The notes beneath the pieces were generated by a model. The model was not told the DNA's origin, did no database searches, and saw only the letters and a program-made list of their open reading frames with translations. Positions 18,430 to 25,980 of a stretch of DNA of 64,000 nt are shown one piece after another (position 1 is the first letter of the stretch; every line of letters begins with the position of its first letter). This DNA comes from Streptomyces sp. STR69 (GTDB taxonomy: Bacteria > Actinomycetota > Actinomycetes > Streptomycetales > Streptomycetaceae): positions 81,428-145,427 of the forward strand of contig NZ_JALJRY010000024.1 of NCBI RefSeq assembly GCF_024519455.1, written 5' to 3'. A program made the translations under genes and the position numbers.

Positions 18430-19187
18430 TTCGGCGGGAACCGGAGGGCGCCGTCGAGACGGACGACCTCGCCGTTGAGATAGTCGTTCTCGACGATGTG
18501 CTGCACCAGCCCCGCGTACTCGACCGGCAGTCCCATGCGCTTCGGGTACGGGATCTGCGGCCCCCAGTAGGCCTCCAACTGGTCGCCCGCCTTGCCGTAG
18601 GCCGGTGTGTTGAAGGTGCCCGGCGCGATCGTGACGACCCGGATGCCGAGCGGGGACAGATCGCGCGCGGCCACCAGGGTCATGCTGACGACCCCGCCCT
18701 TGGCGGCGGCGTAAGGGAGTTGGCCGATCTGGCCCTCGTACGCGGCGATCGACGCCGTGCTGACGATGACACCCCGGCCGCCGTCCAACGGCTCCTGACG
18801 GGCGATCGCGGCGGCGGCCAGGCGCATCACGTTGAACACGCCGGTGAGGTACACGTCGATCGTCGTGCGGAAGCCCGCGAGGTCGAGGGGAGAACCGTCC
18901 TTGCCGACCAGTCGGCCACCGCTCGCCGGGCCGCCGTGCGCGTCCACCGAGATCCTGAGCGGTCCCGCCGACTCCGCCTCGGCCAGCGCCGCTTGGACGT
19001 CGTCCTCGACGGTGGCGTCGGTGCGCACGTAGCGCACACCCAACTCCTGCTCCAGGGCCTTGCCCTTCTCGTCGGCCAGATCGGCTACGACGACCTTCGC
19101 TCCCGCCGCGTGCAGCCGACGGACGGTGGCCTCGCCCAGGCCGCCCGCCCCGCCGACGACGACCGCGGAGCTCCCACTGATCTGCAT
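18426..19187 (-). CDS. HSD10-like 3-hydroxyacyl-CoA dehydrogenase (SDR)
   Basis: A 253-aa SDR with GGAGGLG cofactor motif (residues 11-18), YAAAKGG active site and the C-terminal signature NDYLNGEVVRLDGALRFPPK. That ending is characteristic of HSD17B10-type enzymes, which oxidise 3-hydroxyacyl-CoAs including 2-methyl-3-hydroxybutyryl-CoA and steroid alcohols. This fits the third step of beta-oxidation for a branched acyl-CoA. The start at 19187 was chosen for its GAGAGGA site. The frame stays open upstream but antisense to the ligase gene. It is divergent from the ligase at 19242. Confidence 0.88.
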   Translation of the reverse strand: MQISGSSAVVVGGAGGLGEATVRRLHAAGAKVVVADLADEKGKALEQELGVRYVRTDATVEDDVQAALAEAESAGPLRISVDAHGGPASGGRLVGKDGSPLDLAGFRTTIDVYLTGVFNVMRLAAAAIARQEPLDGGRGVIVSTASIAAYEGQIGQLPYAAAKGGVVSMTLVAARDLSPLGIRVVTIAPGTFNTPAYGKAGDQLEAYWGPQIPYPKRMGLPVEYAGLVQHIVENDYLNGEVVRLDGALRFPPK

Positions 19188-19202
19188 CAAGGATTTCCTC
19201 TC

Positions 19203-19241
19203 TTGCGAACAGCGCTCTAGTGAGACGAGAATAGCATTCTC
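19203..19241 (+). promoter_or_regulatory. Promoter with shared operator, copy C, abutting the start codon
   Basis: Perfect palindrome GAGAAT-agc-ATTCTC occupies 19227-19241 and the ATG of the ligase follows at 19242 with no room for a ribosome site. A -35-like TTGCGA (19203-19208) sits 18 bp before GAGAAT, which resembles a -10 box. The mRNA would then begin at or near the ATG. The operator would cover the -10, as expected for a repressor. It also serves the divergent SDR whose start is at 19187. Confidence 0.7.
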
Positions 19242-20669
19242 ATGAATATAACCATGATTCTCGAGATGGTGGCCTCGGGCGGCGACCGACCGGTGGTCAC
19301 GGCGAACGGCCGCTCCCTGACCGCCTCGGAACTGCTCGCCCGCGCCCGCACCGCCGCGCACCGCTTCCAAGGCCACCCGGCCGTGCTCTATCTGAGCCCC
19401 AGTCACCTCGCCTACCCGGTGGCCCTGTTCGGTGCCGCTCTGGCCGGCATCCCGTTCATCCCCCTCAACTACCGCCTCGGCGAACACCAGTTGAACCGAC
19501 TCCTGGCCCGCCACCCCGGCGCCCTCGTGCTGCGCCCCGCCGGCCTCGACGCCCTGCTGAGCGCCGAAGAGGACACCGCCGTACCGGAATTGGTCCCGGA
19601 CCAGGACTCCGTCGCGGTGGTCCTCTACACCAGCGGTACGACCGCCGAACCCAAGGCGGCCCTGCTGCGCCACCGGCACCTGCTGGCATACGTGCTCAAC
19701 ACCCAGGAGTTCGCCTCCGCCGAAGAAGGCGACGCGGCGCTGGTGGCGGTCCCGCCGTACCACGTGGCGGGGTTGATGAACCTGCTGACGAACCTCTACT
19801 CGGGCCGCCGCCTCGTGTACCTCTCCGCCTTCGACGCGGGGGAGTGGCTGGAGACCGCACGCCGCGAGCAGGTCACGCACGCACTCGTCGTGCCCACCAT
19901 GCTGGCCCGCATCGTCGCCGAGGTCCCGGCGGACGACGCCGGCACGCCCACACTCCGCAGCCTGGCCTACGGCGGTGCCAGGACCCCCCGTCCCGTCGTG
20001 GAGCGGGCGTTGCGGATCTTCCCCGGAACGGGGTTCGTCAACGCGTACGGTCTGACCGAGACGGCCTCTTCGGTCGCGGTGCTGGGGCCCGACGACCACC
20101 GCGAGGCGCTGGCATCGGCCGACCCGGCCGTACGGGACCGGCTCGGCTCCGTGGGGCGGCCGTTGCCCGGAGTGGAGATCGAGATCCGCGGGGAGGACGG
20201 GAAACCGGCCCGTGCCGGGGAGACCGGGCTCGTCTTCGTGCGCGGCGATCAGATCTCCGGCGAATACGGCGGACGCAGCGCCCTGGACGCGGACGGCTGG
20301 TTCCCCACTCGGGACCGGGGCCGCCTGGACGCCGACGGCTACCTGTTCATCGAGGGGCGTGCCGACGACACCATCATTCGCGGCGGCGAGAACATCGCTC
20401 CCGCCGAGATAGAGGACGTTCTCGTCGCCCACCCCGGAATCGTGGAGGCCGCGGTGATCGGCGTGCCCGACCCCGAGTGGGGGCAGCGGATCGTCGCCGT
20501 CGTGGTCGGTGAGGGCGATCCGGCGGAGGTCCGCCAGTGGGTCAGGGACCGGCTGCGCTCCTCCAAGACCCCCGACACGATCGTCTTCCGCGCCGAACTG
20601 CCCAAGACCGAGACCGGAAAGCTGCTGCGCCGCACCCTGCTGGCCGAGTTGGAGACCACCCATGCCTGA
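19242..20669 (+). CDS. Acyl-CoA ligase (AMP-forming)
   Basis: A 475-aa ANL ligase: YTSGTTAEPKAAL at about residue 129, NAYGLTETAS, a changed hinge motif WFPTRDRGRLD (usually xxTGD), RGGENIAPAEIEDV, and C-terminal Lys in TETGKLLRRTLL. The N-terminus MNITMILEM looks like a real protein start, which supports a leaderless transcript from 19242. It is the third ligase in the region and leads a ligase-thiolase-SDR unit. The thiolase start lies inside its last codons (8-bp overlap). Substrate unknown. Confidence 0.88.
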   Translation: MNITMILEMVASGGDRPVVTANGRSLTASELLARARTAAHRFQGHPAVLYLSPSHLAYPVALFGAALAGIPFIPLNYRLGEHQLNRLLARHPGALVLRPAGLDALLSAEEDTAVPELVPDQDSVAVVLYTSGTTAEPKAALLRHRHLLAYVLNTQEFASAEEGDAALVAVPPYHVAGLMNLLTNLYSGRRLVYLSAFDAGEWLETARREQVTHALVVPTMLARIVAEVPADDAGTPTLRSLAYGGARTPRPVVERALRIFPGTGFVNAYGLTETASSVAVLGPDDHREALASADPAVRDRLGSVGRPLPGVEIEIRGEDGKPARAGETGLVFVRGDQISGEYGGRSALDADGWFPTRDRGRLDADGYLFIEGRADDTIIRGGENIAPAEIEDVLVAHPGIVEAAVIGVPDPEWGQRIVAVVVGEGDPAEVRQWVRDRLRSSKTPDTIVFRAELPKTETGKLLRRTLLAELETTHA

Positions 20670-21810
20670 AGCAGTCCTCGTGTCCGCCCTGCGTACCCCT
20701 GTCGGCACCGCCGTCAAGGGCACCCTCCGCGACACCACCGCGTTCGACCTGGCCCACCACATCGTCGCCGCCGCTGCCGCCACGGACGGTCTCGATCCGG
20801 ACGCGGTCGACGACGTCATCCTCGGCGAGGGCCTGTACGGCGGCGGGGTCGTGGCCCGGCACGCGGCACTGACCGTCGGACTCACCGCCGTACCCGGCCT
20901 CGCTCACAACCGCCACTGTGCCGCCGGCCTCGCGGCGGTGCAGAGCGCGGCGGGCAGCATTCGCGCCGGCATGGACGAACTCGTCATCGCCGGCGGCGTC
21001 AACTCGGCTTCCACCTCCCCGAAACAGCGTTTCCGCGTGGACGGGGAGTGGGTCGAGCCGTGGAGTCCGCCCACGCATCCCGACCGCCCCGACGCCCCCA
21101 ACCTGGACATGTCGATCACGGTCGGCTGGAACACCGCCGTACGAGCGGGCCTGAGCCGCGCCGACATGGACGCCTGGGCGCTGCGCTCGCACCAGAACGC
21201 GATTCGCGCCATCGACGAAGGGCGTTTCGACGCCGAGCTGGTGCCCATCGACACACCGCACGGCCTGTTCTCCATCGACGAACATCCCCGCCGCACCACG
21301 AGCCTGGAGAAGCTGGCCTCGCTCAAGCCGCTCCACCCGGAGATCGACGGCTTCTCCATCACGGCGGGCAACGCGGGCGGCGCCAACGACGGTGCCGCCG
21401 CACTGGTGGTGGCCAGCGACCGACTGGGCCTGCCGGCACTCGCCGTCGTCCGCTCCTGGGCCTCGGTCGGCGCCGACCCCGCCGAGACCGGCCTCACCCC
21501 GGTGAAGGTGATCCCCAAAGCCCTTGCCCGCGCGGGACTTTCGACATCCGACGTCGACCTCTTCGAGATCAATGAAGCCTTCGCCGCCGTGCCCGTCGCC
21601 GCGGTGAAGCTGCTCGGGCTCGACCCCGACCGCGTGAACGTCAACGGCAGCGGTTGTTCCCTCGGCCACCCGGTCGCCGCGACCGGGGCCCGGATGCTGG
21701 TCACGCTGGTGCACGAACTGTGCCGCCGAGGCGGCGGTATCGGCGTCGCCGCGATGTGCGCAGGCGGTGGGATGGGCTCGGCCACGGTTGTCGAGGTGCT
21801 GGCGCCGTAA
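20662..21810 (+). CDS. Acetyl-CoA acetyltransferase-family thiolase
   Basis: A 382-aa thiolase with all catalytic elements: nucleophile Cys in NRHCAAGLAAVQSA (about residue 90), NEAFA, His in GCSLGHPVAATGAR and the second Cys in MCAGGGMGSA. It should release acetyl-CoA or propionyl-CoA from a 3-ketoacyl-CoA, the last beta-oxidation step. The nucleophile motif NRHCAAG, instead of NRxCxSG, hints at substrate preference different from the thiolase at 37531. Co-translated with the ligase at 19242. Confidence 0.92.
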   Translation: MPEAVLVSALRTPVGTAVKGTLRDTTAFDLAHHIVAAAAATDGLDPDAVDDVILGEGLYGGGVVARHAALTVGLTAVPGLAHNRHCAAGLAAVQSAAGSIRAGMDELVIAGGVNSASTSPKQRFRVDGEWVEPWSPPTHPDRPDAPNLDMSITVGWNTAVRAGLSRADMDAWALRSHQNAIRAIDEGRFDAELVPIDTPHGLFSIDEHPRRTTSLEKLASLKPLHPEIDGFSITAGNAGGANDGAAALVVASDRLGLPALAVVRSWASVGADPAETGLTPVKVIPKALARAGLSTSDVDLFEINEAFAAVPVAAVKLLGLDPDRVNVNGSGCSLGHPVAATGARMLVTLVHELCRRGGGIGVAAMCAGGGMGSATVVEVLAP

Positions 21811-21867
21811 CGCCCGGGTGCTCAGGTGTCAGTGGGGGCGGGGAGTCGATGCGATGAGGGGAATGTC

Positions 21868-22629
21868 ATGGAGGGTTTGAAGGAGAAGGTCGTTCTCGTG
21901 GCCGGCGCGGCCACTGGGTTGGGCGCCGCGTCAGCCCGGCGGGTCGCGGACGAGGGCGCCAGGGTCGTCGTCGCCGATCTCGATGTCGAGGGTGCCCGGC
22001 GGACCGCCTCGGTCATCGGAGACGCCGGTGGCGAGGCGGTCGCGGTGGGCTTCGACATCGCCGACGAGGCCTCGGTCGGCGACCTGGTGACGACCACCGT
22101 GCGGACATACGGCGGCCTGGACGCCGTACATATCAACGCGGGAGACATGGGCGCGGTCTCCAAGGACACCGATGTCGTCGACATGGACCTCGCGGTCTGG
22201 GACCGGACCTTCGCCGTCAATCTGCGGGGCCACATGCTCGTCACGCGATACGCCGTTCCCGAACTCCTCACCCGGGGCGGCGGCGCGCTCGTCTACACCT
22301 CGTCCATCGCGGCCTTCACCGGCGAGGCCGCACGCCCCGCCTACTCGGCGACGAAGGCGGGCATCAACGCCCTCGCCCGCCATGTCGCCTCCCGCTGGGG
22401 CAGGGAGGGCATCCGGGCCAACGCGGTAGCCCCCGGTCTGATCCTGACCCCGGCCATCCAGGAGGGCGCCGCGCCGGACCTGCTGGAGGCACTGCTCGCC
22501 CGGACCCGCAGTACCCGGCACGGCCGGGCCGACGACATCGCCGCGATGGTGGCCCACCTCATGTCCGACGCGGGAGCCTGGATCAACGGCCAGGTGATCA
22601 ACGTCGACGGCGGCACCGTGATGCGCTGA
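21868..22629 (+). CDS. Short-chain dehydrogenase/reductase
   Basis: A 253-aa SDR. Cofactor motif VAGAATGLGAAS with Asp at the end of beta-2 (VVADLD) indicates NAD(H). Active site YSATKAG with Ser in VYTSSIAA. C-terminus ends INVDGGTVMR, the usual FabG-like tail. The ATG at 21868 follows a GAGGGGAA site, which decides it over an in-frame start at 21826. It is separated from the thiolase by 57 bp, so probably the same transcript. It faces the thioesterase gene convergently, 21 bp away. Confidence 0.88.
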   Translation: MEGLKEKVVLVAGAATGLGAASARRVADEGARVVVADLDVEGARRTASVIGDAGGEAVAVGFDIADEASVGDLVTTTVRTYGGLDAVHINAGDMGAVSKDTDVVDMDLAVWDRTFAVNLRGHMLVTRYAVPELLTRGGGALVYTSSIAAFTGEAARPAYSATKAGINALARHVASRWGREGIRANAVAPGLILTPAIQEGAAPDLLEALLARTRSTRHGRADDIAAMVAHLMSDAGAWINGQVINVDGGTVMR

Positions 22630-22650
22630 GCGCGCGGCGGCAACGGGCCG

Positions 22651-23454
22651 CTACGCGACCGTACGGAAGCGCAGCAGAGCCTCCTGCGCGAAGGAGGCGA
22701 CCAGGGACCCCTGCGCGGTGAGCACATCGCCCCGGCCGTAGCAGCGGCCGTGGGCGAGCAGCGGGCTCTGCTGGCGCAGGAGAAGCCAGTCGTCCGTCGT
22801 GAAAGGGCGATGGAACCACACCGTGTGCGCGGTGACGGCGGACGAGAACGTCGTTCCCGAATCGTGCTGGGTGACCCCTTCCAGCGGGCGCAGCGCCGTA
22901 CCGATCAGACTCAGATCGCTCGCGTACGCCGTCAACGCGGGCGCGAGTTCAGGCGCGACCCACGGCGTGCGCATCCACAGGTCGTACTCGGGCGGCTCCG
23001 ACTTCGGCGAGTCCACGTCCACGGTGGCCCGGGTGTCCCAGGGAAGCAGCGAGAGGTCCACGTCGTGCTCCACCCCCGGAACCGACGGCATCGGGAACGC
23101 GATCTGCTGGTCCGGGCCCTCCTCGTGGGAGTGCAGCGACACGGCCGCAACGGCCGCGACACCCTGTGTCTGGCGCGCCACCACCGTCAACGTGGCGAAG
23201 GAACCCCCCTCGTGATGACACGTCACCTCGTAGCGCACCGGCTCCTGCGGCCGTCCCGCCCGTGCGAACTGCACGTGAAGGCTCTTGACCGCCTTGTCGG
23301 GGCAGGCCAGTTGGGCGGCCCGGACGCTCTGCGCCAGCAACTGCCCGCCGAAGATGCGGTGATAGCCGAGTTGTTGGTTGCGGCCCTCGAACACGGCACC
23401 GGGCCGGGCGTCGAGGTCCAGGCAGGAGAGCAGGTCGCTCCACAGATCGGTCAC
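22651..23454 (-). CDS. Acyl-CoA thioesterase II (TesB-like)
   Basis: A 267-aa double-hotdog thioesterase: N-terminal RIFGGQLLAQSVRAAQ and SLHVQFARAGRPQEPVRYEV, C-terminal VWFHRPFTTDDWLLL and SFAQEALLR. The conserved Asp (YASDLSLIGT) and Gln (FAQEA) of the TesB active site are visible, but the DH dipeptide before WFHRPF reads AH. It hydrolyses acyl-CoA to acid and CoA, perhaps relieving CoA trapping. The GTG at 23454 is favoured by a GAGGAG site 8 bases upstream. Last gene of the minus unit from 25842. Confidence 0.85.
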   Translation of the reverse strand: MTDLWSDLLSCLDLDARPGAVFEGRNQQLGYHRIFGGQLLAQSVRAAQLACPDKAVKSLHVQFARAGRPQEPVRYEVTCHHEGGSFATLTVVARQTQGVAAVAAVSLHSHEEGPDQQIAFPMPSVPGVEHDVDLSLLPWDTRATVDVDSPKSEPPEYDLWMRTPWVAPELAPALTAYASDLSLIGTALRPLEGVTQHDSGTTFSSAVTAHTVWFHRPFTTDDWLLLRQQSPLLAHGRCYGRGDVLTAQGSLVASFAQEALLRFRTVA

Positions 23455-23474
23455 TGAAGTCACTCCTCGGTCGA

Positions 23475-24260
23475 TCACAGGTGGACGAGCCGCGGCGCCG
23501 ACCCGCCGGCCCGCAGCAACGCCCCCGCCTCGCGCGTCAACTCCCGTGCGCTGCCCAGCAGCCCGTCCAGGACCACGGCCCGCCGCACATGCCGGTGCAG
23601 ATCGTGCTCTGCGGTGAAACCGATCCCGCCCAGAACCTGCTGACAGTGCCGGGCCGCGGTCAGGGCCGCCTGCCCGGCCGCGGCCTTGGCCAGCAGCGCG
23701 CCCAGATCGTCGGTGGCGGCCACGAGGGTGGCCTCGGCGCCGTCCAGCGCCACGAGGGTCTCGGCGAGCCGGTGCCGTACGGCCTGGAAGGAGGCGAGCG
23801 GGCGGCCGAACTGTGTGCGGTCCACGGCGTGTTGGCGGGCCAGCGCGAGCATGGCGCGGCCCGTCCCGAGCAGCCACCAGCCGAGCGCCGCCCGACCGGC
23901 GGCGAGTTGGACGGGGGCTCCCGCGGCTACGGAACACAGGGGCAGTTCGGCGTCCAGGGCGGCCCCGGCCGCACTGTCGTCGCGCTCCCAGACGACCCAC
24001 GTACCGCCGGTGTACGGCAGCGGCAGTGTGCCGCCGAGCGGACGGCCCGCCGCGCCGAGCAGGACGTCGTTGAGGAGGGGCGCGTGGGCACCCGTCTCGC
24101 CGAGCAGGCGGAACGTGAGCGGTACGGCGATGTCCGGCTGTTCGGCGAGGAGTTCGGTCCAGCCGAGGTGGGCCAGGGCGGTGTCCAGTGCCTGCCCCGA
24201 GGCCGCCGTCATCGTCTTGCGGAGCGTCTCGGCGAGCAGGTCCCGCTCGGCTGCGTCCAC
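23475..24260 (-). CDS. Acyl-CoA dehydrogenase, short subunit of a heteromeric pair
   Basis: A 261-aa acyl-CoA dehydrogenase-like protein, about 110-120 residues shorter than the usual 380. It keeps the C-terminal helical domain (RQHAVDRTQFGRPLASFQAVRHRLAE and CQQVLGGIGFTAEHDLHRHVRR), but its N-terminal and beta domains are reduced. The longer partner gene ends 2 bp upstream. Such short/long pairs are known in steroid side-chain catabolism as alpha2-beta2 dehydrogenases with fewer FADs. The GTG start at 24260 is backed by AAGGAG. The longer frame to 24371 lies inside the partner gene. Confidence 0.8.
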   Translation of the reverse strand: MDAAERDLLAETLRKTMTAASGQALDTALAHLGWTELLAEQPDIAVPLTFRLLGETGAHAPLLNDVLLGAAGRPLGGTLPLPYTGGTWVVWERDDSAAGAALDAELPLCSVAAGAPVQLAAGRAALGWWLLGTGRAMLALARQHAVDRTQFGRPLASFQAVRHRLAETLVALDGAEATLVAATDDLGALLAKAAAGQAALTAARHCQQVLGGIGFTAEHDLHRHVRRAVVLDGLLGSARELTREAGALLRAGGSAPRLVHL

Positions 24261-24262
24261 GG

Positions 24263-25378
24263 CTACTCCTTCCCCAGGTCGAGCAGTCGGCGCGCGATGA
24301 TGTTCCGCTGGATCTCGGCCGTACCGCCGTAGATGGTCGCCGCCTTCGCATACAGGTACTCCGAGCGCCACGGCGTGTCCGTCAACTCCAGTACGCCGGG
24401 CAGGAGATCGCGCACGGTCTCGAAGAGCCGTTGCTCGGCGGTGGCCAGCAGCACCTTGTCGACCGACGTCTCCGCGCCCAGCCGCTCGCCCTCGCCCAGG
24501 CGTCGCTGGGTTGCGTGGGAGCGGCAGCGGACGGTGTGCAACGCCAGGTAGGCGGTGCCGAGTTCGGCGTCGTCCGGGATGCTCGTCTCGGCCAGCAGCC
24601 GGTCAAGTCGTGTGTAGAGATGGGCGATCCGGTGCCAGAAGCAGGTGGAGCGCTCGTGCGGGAGCAGGTCCATCGCCAGGCGCCAGCCGTCGCCGGGGCG
24701 GCCGAGCATCCGCTCGGCGGGCACGATCACGTCGTCGAAGAACACCTCGGCGAACTCGTCCACGCCGTGCATGGTGCGCAGCGGCCGGACGGTGATGCCG
24801 GGGGTGTCCATGTCGAGGAGGAACGCGGTGATCCCGTTGTGGCCCGGCGCGGTGCGGGTCAACAGGACGCAGCGGGACGCGAATTGGGCCAGGCTGGTCC
24901 ACACCTTCTGTCCGCTGATCACCCAGTGGTCGTCGCGCGGAACGGCCCGCGTGGTGAGGGAGGCGAGGTCGCTGCCGGAGCCGGGTTCGGAGAAGCCCTG
25001 GCACCACTGCTCACGGCCGCTGAGCAGGCGCGGGACCATCTCGGCGGCGAGCGCGGGAGGGGCGTAGGAGATCATCGTCGGCGCGAGGACCTCGATCATC
25101 GAGTAGATCCCCGGCTCGGCCAACTCGCGGGTGGCGACCTCCTCGCCGAGCACCGCCCTCAGCACCGCGGGCCCGCCGAGCCCCCTCACCTCGGCGGGCC
25201 AGCCGTACCGCATCCAGTCCGCGTCGTACAACGCCCGGCGGACCCGGGCCAGTTGAGCGACCTGGGCGTCCAGGGAGTGGTCGGGGCCGGGGGACAGGTC
25301 GTGCTCGTCCAGCCAGCCGCGCAGGTCCGAGCGGAAGTCGGCGACGTTCGCGTACTCGGGCGCGGAGGCGGCGTTCAT
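24263..25378 (-). CDS. Acyl-CoA dehydrogenase, long subunit of a heteromeric pair
   Basis: A 371-aa acyl-CoA dehydrogenase. FAD/substrate motifs: WCQGFSEPGSGSDLA, VISGQKVWTSLAQ, and the C-terminal IYGGTAEIQRNIIARRLL. The Glu of the medium-chain position (YEGTA) is Gly here, but an ER pair in LLPHERST matches the alternative catalytic position of long-chain and isovaleryl enzymes. It introduces the 2,3 double bond into an acyl-CoA and passes electrons to ETF. It overlaps the SnoaL gene by ATGA and abuts the short subunit gene. Confidence 0.88.
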   Translation of the reverse strand: MNAASAPEYANVADFRSDLRGWLDEHDLSPGPDHSLDAQVAQLARVRRALYDADWMRYGWPAEVRGLGGPAVLRAVLGEEVATRELAEPGIYSMIEVLAPTMISYAPPALAAEMVPRLLSGREQWCQGFSEPGSGSDLASLTTRAVPRDDHWVISGQKVWTSLAQFASRCVLLTRTAPGHNGITAFLLDMDTPGITVRPLRTMHGVDEFAEVFFDDVIVPAERMLGRPGDGWRLAMDLLPHERSTCFWHRIAHLYTRLDRLLAETSIPDDAELGTAYLALHTVRCRSHATQRRLGEGERLGAETSVDKVLLATAEQRLFETVRDLLPGVLELTDTPWRSEYLYAKAATIYGGTAEIQRNIIARRLLDLGKE

Positions 25379-25842
25379 GTTCCCGGACGCTGATAGGCGT
25401 GCGGGCGGCCCGAGTCGTGCGCTCCGCTGCGGCGGATGAACGTCATCGCGCGGGTGCGCAGCCGCCACCCGGCGTCCGTGCGGACGTAGGTGTCGTTGTA
25501 GTAGCCGATCCGCAGGTCGTGCGTGGCGTGGTCGACGAAGCAGAGCGGCTGGGTGCCGGTGGCCGTGTCGCCGGACAGGTCGACGGCCGGCGTGCCCGTG
25601 AGGAACAGCCCCTTGGGGGCGGCGGCTACGAGCGCCGGGAACTCGTCGAGGCCGTAGGAGTCCCCGAAGGCGCTGTACGTGCCGTCGGGCGTGAAGACAC
25701 CCAGCACCCCGTCCAGGTCGCCGCGCGTGATGCACACCGCGTAGCGGGCCAGGAGCTGCTGGATCTCCATCAGGTCGTCGGTCGGACCAGGGGGAGGAGC
25801 CGGAACAGGCAAGGAGGACAAGGACTTTCCACCCTTCACCAT
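25375..25842 (-). CDS. SnoaL-like/nuclear transport factor 2-fold protein
   Basis: A 155-aa protein if started at the ATG at 25842; starts at 25884 or 25770 are also possible. Core: IQQLLARYAVCITRGDLDGVLGVFTPDGTYSA, a C-terminal GWRLRTRAMTFIRR, both typical of SnoaL_4 domains. Such alpha+beta barrels act as small hydratases, isomerases or cyclases, or bind ligands. The first 25 residues are Pro-rich and unusual. Operator D ends 4 bp before the 25842 start, with no ribosome site between them. It heads the SnoaL-dehydrogenase-dehydrogenase-thioesterase unit. Confidence 0.75.
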   Translation of the reverse strand: MVKGGKSLSSLPVPAPPPGPTDDLMEIQQLLARYAVCITRGDLDGVLGVFTPDGTYSAFGDSYGLDEFPALVAAAPKGLFLTGTPAVDLSGDTATGTQPLCFVDHATHDLRIGYYNDTYVRTDAGWRLRTRAMTFIRRSGAHDSGRPHAYQRPGT

Positions 25843-25846
25843 GAGC

Positions 25847-25861
25847 GAGAATGGCATTCTC
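25847..25861. promoter_or_regulatory. Shared palindromic operator, copy D
   Basis: Perfect GAGAAT-ggc-ATTCTC. It lies in the divergent gap between the SnoaL gene (start 25842, minus) and the ABC permease gene (start 25981, plus), 4 bp from the SnoaL start and 119 bp from the permease start. Its closeness to the SnoaL start suggests overlap with that promoter's -10 region or transcription start. Confidence 0.75.
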
Positions 25862-25925
25862 TCAGATGAGTGGCAGATTTCCACGACGCGTGAGGCGACG
25901 TCAACAGTCTCTGTCTGAATGGTTG

Positions 25926-25944
25926 ATTCTCCGTAGATGAGAAG
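25926..25944. promoter_or_regulatory. Inverted repeat upstream of ABC permease gene
   Basis: ATTCTC-N7-GAGAAG, 5 of 6 arm positions complementary, centred 46 bp before the permease start. It matches the arrangement at 3073 upstream of the P450 gene and uses the same half-site as the GAGAAT palindrome, facing outwards. It may let the same regulator control the transporter operon. Confidence 0.4.
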
Positions 25945-25980
25945 CTAGTTTCCAGCGATGGAGAGGGGAGATCCGACGCG

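Noticed and set aside
18426..20885. Very long minus-strand frame (819 codons) including the SDR at its end
   Set aside because: The part beyond 19187 is antisense to a ligase with complete motifs, has shadow composition, and a ribosome site decides the start at 19187.
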